Part shown: positions 36,538-44,240 of the stretch, one piece after another
Layout of the letters: each line of letters starts with the position of its first letter
Numbering within the stretch: position 1 is the stretch's first letter
The notes under the pieces: model-generated
Seen by the model: only the letters and a program-made list of their open reading frames with translations
Databases searched by the model: none
What the model was told of the DNA's origin: nothing
Position numbers and translations under genes: made by a program
From: Chitinophaga polysaccharea
Lineage (GTDB): Bacteria > Bacteroidota > Bacteroidia > Chitinophagales > Chitinophagaceae
Direction of reading: 5' to 3'
Length of the DNA: 64,000 bases
Assembly (NCBI RefSeq): GCF_007829335.1
Contig: NZ_VIWO01000005.1
Span: forward strand, 310,001 to 374,000

Positions 36538-37422
36538 ATGATACAAACCAATTTATTCAAAGGTATCATTGCTTATCCTATCACGCCGTTTGATGCGCAG
36601 GAAAAAGTAGATATCCCCTTATTTAAAACCCTCACCGAGCGCCTCGTACAATCAGGCGCTCACGGGATTGCTCCATTGGGCAGCACCGGTGTACTGCCCT
36701 ATCTCACAGAAGAAGAAAAGGAAGCCGTTACTACTGCCGCTATTCAACAGGTAGCCAAACGTATACCCGTACTCGTGGGTGTTTCGCATCTCACGACTGC
36801 GGGCGCTATCCGCCATGCCCGGTTCGCAGAAAAAGCGGGGGCCGACGCCGTCATGATACTGCCTATGAGCTACTGGAAACTGACGGAAGACGAAATTTTC
36901 CATCACTATGAAAAGATCGCCAGCAATATTTCATTGCCCATTATGGCTTACAACAACCCTGCTACCGGAGGCATTGATATGTCGCCTGCATTGCTGAAAC
37001 GTTTGCTCCAGATACCCAATATTACCATGGTGAAGGAAAGTACCGGAGATATACAGCGCATGTTTACCCTGCGTAAAGAACTGGGTGAAGAGGTGGCATT
37101 TTACAATGGGTCCAACCCGCTGGCATTGGCGGCGTTTACTGCCGGCGCCCGTGGCTGGTGTACGGCCGCCTACAATCTTATCCCGGGTTTAAACAACCGG
37201 TTATATGCCGCCTTCTCCCGGCAGGACATGGCTGCTGCCAGGGATGTTTTTTATCAGCAGCTGGAACTGTTGCAGTTCATTGTGGCTAAGGGGTTGCCGG
37301 TTGCGATACAGGCAGGACTAAAAATACAGGGGATAGAAAGCGGTTATCTTCGTAGTCCGTTGCAACCGCTTAGTGCTGATGACCATCAAAAGCTGGAGGA
37401 GATATTAGGAAAGTTAAATTAA
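36538..37422 (+). CDS. DapA (dihydrodipicolinate synthase) family lyase
   Basis: The 294-residue product is a class I aldolase TIM barrel. The family start GIIAYPITPFD, the substrate-carboxylate segment PLGSTGVLPYLTEEE, the catalytic Tyr in MAYNNPATGG and the Schiff-base Lys in ITMVKESTGD are all visible. The GSTG motif differs from the GTTG of true dihydrodipicolinate synthases, which favours a 2-keto-acid lyase such as those of sialic acid, hydroxyproline or keto-deoxy sugar acid breakdown. Pairing with a cupin and closeness to the remains of a glycan locus support a sugar-acid role. Confidence 0.86.
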   Translation: MIQTNLFKGIIAYPITPFDAQEKVDIPLFKTLTERLVQSGAHGIAPLGSTGVLPYLTEEEKEAVTTAAIQQVAKRIPVLVGVSHLTTAGAIRHARFAEKAGADAVMILPMSYWKLTEDEIFHHYEKIASNISLPIMAYNNPATGGIDMSPALLKRLLQIPNITMVKESTGDIQRMFTLRKELGEEVAFYNGSNPLALAAFTAGARGWCTAAYNLIPGLNNRLYAAFSRQDMAAARDVFYQQLELLQFIVAKGLPVAIQAGLKIQGIESGYLRSPLQPLSADDHQKLEEILGKLN

Positions 37423-37440
37423 CCGCATTAAAAAGAGATA

Positions 37441-37476
37441 AGCAATGCCCGGGAAAAGAATTTCCCGGGCATTGCT
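37441..37476. terminator. Bidirectional hairpin terminator
   Basis: Perfect 16-bp arms at 37441-37456 and 37461-37476 with a 4-nt loop lie between the convergent lyase and DinB genes, with A-rich and T-rich flanks. Confidence 0.86.
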
Positions 37477-37496
37477 TTTATAAAAGGATCATGCTG

Positions 37497-38003
37497 TTAT
37501 TTCATGATCTCGCGGATACTGGTCAGGTGGTGATCATCATGTTCTGCTACAAAATAAGCCAGGTCGATGATCCGCATGGGCGTTTTCAGGCGGGGATGCA
37601 AGGCCACGTGCAAGAGCTGATCCTCTTGCAGTGTGAGCAGGCGATTCACCAGTTGTTGCCGTTGTACGCTGAACAGCTGCAGTAGTTCGCCCAGGTTAGT
37701 TCCATTATGGTTAGCCGTATGTGTTCTTTGATTGGTGAGATCCGCTTCGCGGAGTTGAGGGATTCCATGGGCCAGGTCATCGAGGCGGCCCAGCCAAAGT
37801 GGTTCCATATCTGCGAGGTGGCCGGCTTGTTCTTTTATACTCCATTTTCCTTCCCTTTTGGCTGTCAGCACCGCGATATCAAGTGGGCTTAACATGGCTT
37901 CCAATCTGACTGGCGCACCTCTCAGCCGTTCTATGATGTCGGGTAACACCCCGTTATCGTCCATGATGGGAAAACTTCTTTTAAACCATTCGGTCCTTTT
38001 CAT
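37497..38003 (-). CDS. DinB family metal-binding protein
   Basis: The 168-residue product is a four-helix-bundle DinB protein. The expected metal-binding histidines are His62 in GHLADME, and His155 and His159 in EHDDHH, so the triad is complete. In this superfamily the metal site supports thiol transfer or hydrolysis on small molecules, and many members are bacillithiol-type transferases, but the thiol used in Bacteroidota is not certain. No neighbour shares its transcript. Confidence 0.88.
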   Translation of the reverse strand: MKRTEWFKRSFPIMDDNGVLPDIIERLRGAPVRLEAMLSPLDIAVLTAKREGKWSIKEQAGHLADMEPLWLGRLDDLAHGIPQLREADLTNQRTHTANHNGTNLGELLQLFSVQRQQLVNRLLTLQEDQLLHVALHPRLKTPMRIIDLAYFVAEHDDHHLTSIREIMK

Positions 38004-38115
38004 GAGTATGAAATTTTTTCAATAACAATAAAGCATGTTTCCATCTCAAATATATTCATTAATCTTACATCAGGCGCAGCAATAATAACCCGTATTCCTT
38101 AAATACATCATCATT

Positions 38116-38772
38116 ATGAAAGTGATCATTACCGGTGCTACCGGCATGGTTGGAGAAGGAGTGCTGTTGGAATGTTTATCTCATCCGGACATTACACAAA
38201 TACTGCTGGTGAGTCGCAAAACCTATGGCTTACAGCATCCCAAATTACAGGAATGCCTGATTCCTGATTTTATGCAGCTGGAAGATCATGTTACCCAATT
38301 AACCGGATATGATGCCTGTTTTTATTGTGCCGGTATCAGCTCCAATGGTATGAACGAAGTAGCCTATACCTTTATTACCTATGACGTAACCCTTCACTTT
38401 GCACGCCGTTTGGCGGCCATTCAGCCGAATATGATTTTTGAATATGTATCTGGCAGTCATACCGACAGCTCTGAACAGGGCCGTATTATGTGGGCGCGGG
38501 TGAAAGGGAAAACAGAAAACGCGCTGACAAAACTTTCGTTCCAAGAAATATATCATGTACGGCCTGGCTTTATGCAGCCCACGCCGGGACAAAAAAATAT
38601 AAAACGTTATTACCGGATGATTGGGCACCTCTATCCGTTATTGCGCTGGCTATTTCCCAACCAGGTAAGCACTATGCGGGAAGTAGGCCTGGCGATGATC
38701 CTCGCAGCAGTCAAGGGATACCCCAGGCCTATATTGGAAGTAAAGGATATTAAGTTACTGGCCCGCGGTTAA
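38116..38772 (+). CDS. NAD(P)-binding epimerase/short-chain-type protein
   Basis: The 218-residue product opens with KVIITGATGMVGEGVLLECL, carrying the GxxGxxG NAD(P)-binding motif of extended/atypical short-chain dehydrogenases. A YxxxK-type catalytic pair is not obvious; the SGSHTDSSEQGRIMWARVKGKTE region has an R-x3-K pattern in place of it. Proteins of this kind, related to NmrA/YbjT and oxidoreductase HTATIP2-like proteins, are often sensors or weak reductases. Its stop codon overlaps the stop of the convergent beta-barrel gene by three bases. Confidence 0.83.
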   Translation: MKVIITGATGMVGEGVLLECLSHPDITQILLVSRKTYGLQHPKLQECLIPDFMQLEDHVTQLTGYDACFYCAGISSNGMNEVAYTFITYDVTLHFARRLAAIQPNMIFEYVSGSHTDSSEQGRIMWARVKGKTENALTKLSFQEIYHVRPGFMQPTPGQKNIKRYYRMIGHLYPLLRWLFPNQVSTMREVGLAMILAAVKGYPRPILEVKDIKLLARG

Positions 38773-39266
38773 TGGAGTTTGTAGCCTAGTCCCAGCGTGA
38801 TTCCCCAGACGTTGTAATTTATCTTCGTATGGGGGCTGGTAGCCACCGGAGAAAGTCTTAACAGGTAGTTGCCTGTGAGTCCCACTCTAAACCGGTTGAT
38901 GTTACGCACAATACCTGCTTCCGTTTTGATACCGGTATTACATGTTTTGGTATCATAGGCTTCAAAAAGGGGATGATCCTTTTTATTATTATTCAGCAGG
39001 ATATTTAAGTAAGGTCCTGCGCCGGCAAAGAACTCAGTATGTGCTGAAGGAGATAGATGCCGTGCACGGAACGTGGTGTTCACCTGCGCAAAGTTGTACC
39101 AGGACATGTTCCCTCCTGGTCTGCCAACGAGCAGCGTATGGCGCTCTCCCAATGCAACATAGCCCACTTCACTGGACAAATAAAACCATTTTTTATGCAG
39201 GTACTCAATGCCTGCCATGATCGTAGGGGTTATCAGGGGATTATTCTTAACTTTAAAAGCTTCCAC
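38769..39266 (-). CDS. Outer-membrane beta-barrel-like protein, probably 5'-truncated
   Basis: The frame begins with a GTG at 39266 and continues open to 39365 without any ATG, reading in outline RIIDILQIYIGITSS before VEAFKVKNNPL. The visible 165 residues are alternating amphipathic strands with glycine turns (AGIEYLHKKWFYLSSEVGYV, AHTEFFAGAGPYLNILL) ending in WGITLGLGYKLH, an aromatic-rich C-terminal strand typical of outer-membrane proteins. There is no signal peptide. I infer the 5' end has been lost, so it may be a pseudogene; a non-ATG start is the alternative. Confidence 0.5.
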   Translation of the reverse strand: MEAFKVKNNPLITPTIMAGIEYLHKKWFYLSSEVGYVALGERHTLLVGRPGGNMSWYNFAQVNTTFRARHLSPSAHTEFFAGAGPYLNILLNNNKKDHPLFEAYDTKTCNTGIKTEAGIVRNINRFRVGLTGNYLLRLSPVATSPHTKINYNVWGITLGLGYKLH

Positions 39267-39510
39267 CCGGAGATTAGAAGAGGTGATGCCTATGTAGATT
39301 TGTAAAATATCGATAATGCGCTGATTTGCTGAAACAGTTATTGGCTTGAAAACTTGTACATATAACTACCTCTACCATTGAAACCGCACAGCTGTAATAA
39401 AAAATACCCTAAATTGCAGTGATACGTCTGTCCGGTTACCTACCGTAACCCTTTCAATTTGTCAAGATTCCTTTTTTGATTTCCAGTAACACCCAATTAA
39501 TCTACTTGCT

Positions 39511-40146
39511 ATGAAAAGACTCGTCATGCTAATGCTGGCAAGTGCCCTTTCGATAGGCACGATGACCAGCTATGCGCAAAGCACTACTACCGCACAGCAA
39601 ACCGCCGAAAAAGCCCCCAAGGCTGCCAAAAAGAAAAAGAAACAAGCTGACGACCAGGTAACGGCTACCCAGGACCAGGCCACTACCAAGGTTAAAAAAA
39701 GCAGGGCTAAAGCAGAAAAAGCAGTAGCGGCTACCGACGCTGCTGGTACCACAGCTACCGAAACGGCCAGGAAAACAAGAACAAAAAAAACGAAGGAATT
39801 AACCACGGCAGCTCCCCCTGCTACGCCTGTGGTACCAGCTACCGCCACCCCGGAAACGCCTAAGAAAACAAGAACCCAAAAGAGCAAGGAAGTAGTTGCC
39901 GCACCAGCTGTACCGGCTACACCTGCCACACCTGCTCCTGCCGTTACTGTTCCTTCCCGGCCGGTTCCCGCTGCGCCCGCAGTAACTGCCGTTAAAAAAC
40001 CGGTTGTTACTCCTTCCGCGCCAGCCAATGGTTCCGACCCCGCCATCGGCACCGACGCTAAAGGCAGAACCATTTACCAGGGACGCCGCGGCGGGCAATA
40101 CTATATCAATAAGAATGGTAATAAGACGTACATCAAAAAAGATTAG
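39511..40146 (+). CDS. Secreted Ala/Lys/Thr-rich protein with C-terminal basic-adaptor-like domain
   Basis: The 211-residue product has a signal peptide ending near TSYAQ. The middle is low-complexity Ala/Thr/Pro with basic repeats: ARKTRTKKTKE, KKTRTQKSKEVV and PKAAKKKKK. The last about 35 residues (GRTIYQGRRGGQYYINKNGNKTYIKK, key marks only RRGGQYYI and GNKTYI) match the short PBCV-specific basic adaptor domain known from chlorella virus proteins and many Bacteroidota. It lies after a 244-base region without a confident gene. A periplasmic or surface polyanion-binding role is inferred from charge. Confidence 0.72.
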   Translation: MKRLVMLMLASALSIGTMTSYAQSTTTAQQTAEKAPKAAKKKKKQADDQVTATQDQATTKVKKSRAKAEKAVAATDAAGTTATETARKTRTKKTKELTTAAPPATPVVPATATPETPKKTRTQKSKEVVAAPAVPATPATPAPAVTVPSRPVPAAPAVTAVKKPVVTPSAPANGSDPAIGTDAKGRTIYQGRRGGQYYINKNGNKTYIKKD

Positions 40147-40168
40147 TTACGCCCTGTAAAAAGAGATG

Positions 40169-40197
40169 GCCTGTATCGTTGCGATACAGGCTTTTTT
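40169..40197 (+). terminator. Intrinsic terminator of the basic-adaptor gene
   Basis: Ten-base arms at 40169-40178 and 40182-40191 are followed by a run of six T. It ends the transcript of the plus-strand gene 23 bases after its stop. Confidence 0.85.
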
Positions 40198-40276
40198 ATA
40201 CCTGCCCAATAAAAAAAGCCCCCAGCCCAATATGGCAGAAGGCTTCTATCCTGTCGTTGATTCCTTGTGTATGATA

Positions 40277-40417
40277 CTAGTATCTGTAATACCCGTGGTA
40301 ATAGTGATGATAATGACGATGAGGGTAATAATATCCGGGCCTGTCACGCACCACCAAACAACTGCTCAATCCAGATACGAGAAGGATGGCGAGTATAAAA
40401 TACTTTAACGTTTTCAT
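40277..40417 (-). CDS. Small Tyr/His-rich lipoprotein, 46 residues
   Basis: Read on the minus strand from the ATG at 40417 to a TAG at 40277-40279. The start MKTLKYFILAILLVSGLSSC is a lipoprotein signal with the lipobox ending at Cys20. The mature part is only 26 residues, LVVRDRPGYYYPHRHYHHYY followed by HGYYRY, with about 17 Tyr or His residues. Short Tyr/His-rich secreted proteins are common in Chitinophaga-like genomes and of unknown role; metal binding is an obvious guess from the histidines. The frame is too short for most gene finders. Confidence 0.7.
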   Translation of the reverse strand: MKTLKYFILAILLVSGLSSCLVVRDRPGYYYPHRHYHHYYHGYYRY

Positions 40418-40609
40418 GATTACAAGATTTGATAAACACTGGAAATAAGTAGCTATTAAGCGCCTGCAGACGGTTTAATGTTCTTGCTCACTATAAAGTA
40501 TGATAAAATTATGCCAGAGTAACGGGTGGAGTGTTATCTACTGTTATCGTTTGTTAACGATATCAGTTAACAGTAGGGATGGTCATTGTGGGTTGCTGCG
40601 ACGATGCAG

Positions 40610-41830
40610 TCACGCACTCCGCTCCTGCTTATCCAACATCCTCACCCTATACATCACCATACCACTGATAATGATTAACAGCAGGTAACTATACGATAGA
40701 TTATGTCCATCTTTGGCGGGCAGCAAATAAATGAGGCTATAGCTGAGAATGGATACGATCACATAACATACCCCACCTGTTAAGCCACCTGCAATCCCTG
40801 CATTACGGGGAAATTTCTGTAAACAATAGGTGAAGTAATTATTGTAGGTAAATCCGGCGCCCACATGCACGAGGAAAGCGAATACGAGGATAGTCCATAG
40901 GCCCCCGAAAAGTATGAATGTGAGCAGCAGCAGCGATGCGGCGAGGAACTGCAACGCTACGTTGATATTCATCTTTTTCACAAAGGGCTTATTGATCAAC
41001 CCCTTACCCAGGAAGCCTCCTGCCATCCAGGCCAGGCCGAGGAACAGCGAGCAATAGCCGGTGATCACCGGCGATAAGTTAAAGTAATGTTCAATGATAA
41101 AAGGGCCCGACATGTTGTAAACCATCACCATGGAATAGGCCAGTCCGAGCATGCCGATACCTAAGGTAAAACTGCTGGTGCGCGCCATGGTATAGTAAAT
41201 AGAAAAAATGGCGCGTGGATGAAAAGGGGTTGTGTGTTTAATGGTTTCGCCACCAAAGATCAGCTCAAGGATAAACAGCAGACCGGCAAATCCTCCCAGG
41301 AAATAAAAATTGGATTCCCAACCAAAGGTCACCTCCAGGTAGCCTCCGATGAAAGGTGCAATGATAGGCCCTGTAGACCATATGATCGTAAAATAGCTGA
41401 GATAATGTTTTAATTTCTCTCCCGAATATAAATCTACAAAAAACGCCCGCTTACTCACTACCATAGCCGCCATGGTGATGCCATGTACAATACGCATGGC
41501 ATAGATCACATAAATGCTGTGTGTATTAGCGACAATTACGCAAGAAATACAACAGATAAACATCGACACCATCGATATCTTATACCGGCCGTAGCTGTCG
41601 AGCAGGCCGCCTACAAACAACTGCGACACGCCATAGCTGATCAGGAAAAGGCTGAGGGTCAACTGAGCCTGGCTGTTGGTGATGCCCAGGGCGCTGGTCA
41701 TGCCCGGCAGGGAGGGCAGGTAAATGTCGGTGGCAAAGCCCGACATGGGTATCATGGCGAAAGCGAGTATAGTGGCTATTCCGATATTGCTCTCCTTAAT
41801 GTTGCTGCGTGTGTTGATACTGGTTCTCAT
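40610..41830 (-). CDS. MFS multidrug transporter, Bcr/CflA-type
   Basis: The product of 406 residues has about twelve membrane segments and the Bcr/CflA pattern MIPMSGFATDIYLPSLPGM, LTLSLFLISYGVSQLFVGGL and DSYGRYKISM (motif A variant), as well as the IVHGITMAAMVVSKRAFFVD segment. These are drug:H+ antiporters in the inner membrane. It is a single-gene unit with its start separated from the next gene upstream by a strong hairpin. The substrate is unknown. Confidence 0.9.
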   Translation of the reverse strand: MRTSINTRSNIKESNIGIATILAFAMIPMSGFATDIYLPSLPGMTSALGITNSQAQLTLSLFLISYGVSQLFVGGLLDSYGRYKISMVSMFICCISCVIVANTHSIYVIYAMRIVHGITMAAMVVSKRAFFVDLYSGEKLKHYLSYFTIIWSTGPIIAPFIGGYLEVTFGWESNFYFLGGFAGLLFILELIFGGETIKHTTPFHPRAIFSIYYTMARTSSFTLGIGMLGLAYSMVMVYNMSGPFIIEHYFNLSPVITGYCSLFLGLAWMAGGFLGKGLINKPFVKKMNINVALQFLAASLLLLTFILFGGLWTILVFAFLVHVGAGFTYNNYFTYCLQKFPRNAGIAGGLTGGVCYVIVSILSYSLIYLLPAKDGHNLSYSYLLLIIISGMVMYRVRMLDKQERSA

Positions 41831-41906
41831 TTTCTTGCTGCTGATTCTTATCCTGCAAAAATAGACATTAATACCAACACCAGGGAGCTAATCCTCTTTC
41901 AAACAA

Positions 41907-41950
41907 CAAAGGAGCAAAGACGCGGAGATATTTGCGTCTTTGCTCCTTTG
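41907..41950. terminator. Hairpin terminator between the DUF1080 and MFS genes
   Basis: Perfect 17-bp arms at 41907-41923 and 41934-41950 with a 10-nt loop lie 17 bases past the stop of the minus-strand DUF1080 gene. Confidence 0.8.
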
Positions 41951-41967
41951 CTATCTCGTGGAAAATA

Positions 41968-42945
41968 TTATTTCGCCGGGGTAATCACAATGTTCCTGAA
42001 TTCAATAGGACCATGGTCGCCCTGGAAATAGATCGGTCCTGGTTCCGCTTCATTGCTATCCAGCGCACCGCCGGTGATACCGGGAATTTCCTGGTTGCTG
42101 ATGATGGTTTTGCCATTGGCAACGATCGTTACCATGCGGCCTACGAGGGTGATATCGTATGTTTGCCACTGATCAGGTCCGATGGCTGCATTTTCACTGG
42201 GCACCAGGAATCCATATACTCCTCCGAACAGGTGACTGTTGGGATGATCTGTTTTAGGATTATCGATGATCTGTGTTTCATAGCGGCCTCTCAGGTATAC
42301 ACCACTGTTGCTACCTTTCTGATAGCGGAATTCCAGGTGTAATTTGAAGTCGGTGAAAGTTTTTTCAGAAATCAGGTTAGCGCCGGAGTGAGGACTGCTC
42401 AACACGCCGTTTTTAACGACCCATTGGTTTTCGCCCAATGCTTTCCAGCCGGCGAGGTCTTTCCCATTAAATAGTTTAATGGGGTTGCCCCATATGGGTG
42501 CTGTGGCTCTTTTCAGGTCGGGTGCTTTTACGCCTGTAAAGGGATAAGACTGCCCATCGCTGGTATGAATAGTACCGCTGATACCGTCAGCAGTAACGGT
42601 TCCTTCAAGTGTCAGATCGCGATCTTCGCGTTCCCATTGTGGAGGGATGGCAAAACTGAATTTACCGTTATCGAAGTTAACCTTTGAAATAGGCCGGGCG
42701 CTACCGCCGGTGCTCACAAAGCGACCTACCAGGGTTTTAAAGCCGGAGAGCTCTACTTCCAGCCAGGATGGCTTGTCTGTCCCATTTTCATTCACTTTGA
42801 TATCCCAGCGGCCAATCAGGGAACCGCCGGTCACGGTTTCCGTTTTAATAGCTGACACCTGTGCCATCACACCGGATGGATGCGCCAGCCCCAGGCCCAT
42901 ACAACATATCAGACCTGCGATAATACGTTTTCTGTTCATGTTCAT
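41968..42945 (-). CDS. DUF1080 (3-keto-disaccharide hydrolase family) secreted protein
   Basis: The ATG at 42945 (MNMNRKRIIAGLICCMG) gives 325 residues with a signal peptide ending near GVMAQ; a frame open to 43047 adds atypical residues. Residues 30-130 form an N-terminal beta domain (SLIGRWDIKVNENGTDKPSW). Residues 150-325 are the DUF1080 jelly roll: IKLFNGKDLAGWKALGENQW, FRYQKGSNSGVYLRGRYETQ and GALDSNEAEPGPIYFQGDHG. Family members hydrolyse 3-keto-glycosides produced by periplasmic sugar oxidation. It therefore fits the oxidative genes elsewhere in the window, but it has its own promoter region. Confidence 0.87.
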   Translation of the reverse strand: MNMNRKRIIAGLICCMGLGLAHPSGVMAQVSAIKTETVTGGSLIGRWDIKVNENGTDKPSWLEVELSGFKTLVGRFVSTGGSARPISKVNFDNGKFSFAIPPQWEREDRDLTLEGTVTADGISGTIHTSDGQSYPFTGVKAPDLKRATAPIWGNPIKLFNGKDLAGWKALGENQWVVKNGVLSSPHSGANLISEKTFTDFKLHLEFRYQKGSNSGVYLRGRYETQIIDNPKTDHPNSHLFGGVYGFLVPSENAAIGPDQWQTYDITLVGRMVTIVANGKTIISNQEIPGITGGALDSNEAEPGPIYFQGDHGPIEFRNIVITPAK

Positions 42946-43161
42946 AATTATTGAAGAAGTTATAAAGATAAATATTTGGTTCTTTTTTTTCCGGCTTTTA
43001 TTGAGAGAAGAGAAAGTTAGCAGTAACTGACCCGAAAACCGGCTCACTGCGATAGAAGTGCAGTATAATGCTATTACTTTGAGGCAGTAGCTAATCCAGC
43101 TCCCTGTTTCCGGATACCCTCTGCAGCACTACAACCGGCATTTTTATCAATACCCGCTACC

Positions 43162-44121
43162 ATGAAAAAATGTTTACTCCTGGCATTCTTTTGTCTTGGT
43201 ACCCGCATCAGCTATGCACAAAATTGCAGTAGCCCGCTAAAAATCGTTGTGCTGGGCTCTTCCACTGCCTGGGGCAATGGACTGCCCAACCGCGACAGCG
43301 CCTGGCCATTCCGTTATGCCCGCTATCTCAAAGCCAGTCACAACGCCGCCGATACGGTGATCAACCTTGCTATTGGCGGGTATACTACCCAGCAGATCAT
43401 GCCCAACGGCACACCGCCTTATACTATATTGGGCATCGCCCTTAGCGTAGATACCACGCATAACATTACCAAAGCCATATCGCTGCACCCCGATGCCATC
43501 ATCATTAATATGCCTACCAACGATGAGGCGAAAGGGTTTCCGCTGAATAAACAATTGGCCAACTTCCTGGTATTGAAGCAGGCGGCGGCACAAGCCCACA
43601 TTCCCTTGTGGGTAAGCACTACACAGCCCAGGGGTAACCTGGGGTATGATGCTGCTACCCGCTTACGACAAATGAAAGATACCATCATCAAGTACTTCGG
43701 CGCCTACGCGATCGATTTCTATACCGGTATGGCCACCAGCACAGGGTTCATTGCCCCGCTGTACAACAGCGGCGATGAGGTGCATTTTAACTCGCTGGGA
43801 CAAAGCATCCTGTTTAGCCGCGTGGTAGCTGCCGCCATACCGGATTCGCTCTGCGCTTATAAATCCATCCCTACTACGCCTACCCTGCCACCCACGCCTC
43901 CTAAACCGGGCTGGCTATTTCCTAACCCTGCTACAGATCATGTGCTGCTGCAGGGTATCATAGAAACCGTATTCAGCGTGGCTGTTTACAATAGCAGCGG
44001 CGCATTGATCCACCTGCAACAAAACACGATGAGCAACCGCCTGGATGTGAGAAACTGGAGACCAGGCATCTACTTTATTATCGTGAACCAATCGCAACGA
44101 TATAAACTAGTGAAGATGTAA
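43162..44121 (+). CDS. SGNH/GDSL hydrolase with T9SS sorting domain
   Basis: The 319-residue product has a signal peptide (residues 1-20, ISYAQN). SGNH block I is GSSTAWG with the nucleophile Ser near residue 34, block III is the NMPTND segment, and the Asp/His pair lies in DEVHFNSLG. A Pro/Thr linker (TTPTLPPTPPKPG) leads to a type IX secretion C-terminal domain of type A: WLFPNPATDHVLLQG and GIYFIIVNQSQRYKLVKM. It is therefore secreted across the outer membrane and probably tethered to the surface. Likely an esterase removing acetyl groups from a glycan; the substrate is inferred only by family. Confidence 0.9.
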   Translation: MKKCLLLAFFCLGTRISYAQNCSSPLKIVVLGSSTAWGNGLPNRDSAWPFRYARYLKASHNAADTVINLAIGGYTTQQIMPNGTPPYTILGIALSVDTTHNITKAISLHPDAIIINMPTNDEAKGFPLNKQLANFLVLKQAAAQAHIPLWVSTTQPRGNLGYDAATRLRQMKDTIIKYFGAYAIDFYTGMATSTGFIAPLYNSGDEVHFNSLGQSILFSRVVAAAIPDSLCAYKSIPTTPTLPPTPPKPGWLFPNPATDHVLLQGIIETVFSVAVYNSSGALIHLQQNTMSNRLDVRNWRPGIYFIIVNQSQRYKLVKM

Positions 44122-44130
44122 GGTAAAAGG

Positions 44131-44166
44131 AAACGGGTATCTCCGTCAGCGGAGGTACCCGTTTTT
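44131..44166 (+). terminator. Intrinsic terminator after the SGNH hydrolase
   Basis: The arms 44131-44145 and 44150-44164 pair with one mismatch around a 4-nt loop and are followed by T residues. Confidence 0.8.
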
Positions 44167-44240
44167 AGGGGGAACTAATATGAAAAATCAATCCCGTTAA
44201 TGTAAAATGATGTAACTTTTGCCCTTCAACCCCTATAGCG

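Noticed and set aside
39570..40073. 167-codon open frame opposite the Ala/Lys-rich gene
   Set aside because: Low-complexity codons (Ala/Thr/Pro) on the plus strand give a hydrophobic mirror frame; the plus-strand gene has a proper signal peptide and terminator.
40166..40408. 80-codon plus-strand frame after the basic-adaptor gene
   Set aside because: It starts inside the terminator hairpin of the previous gene and is antisense to the better supported small lipoprotein.
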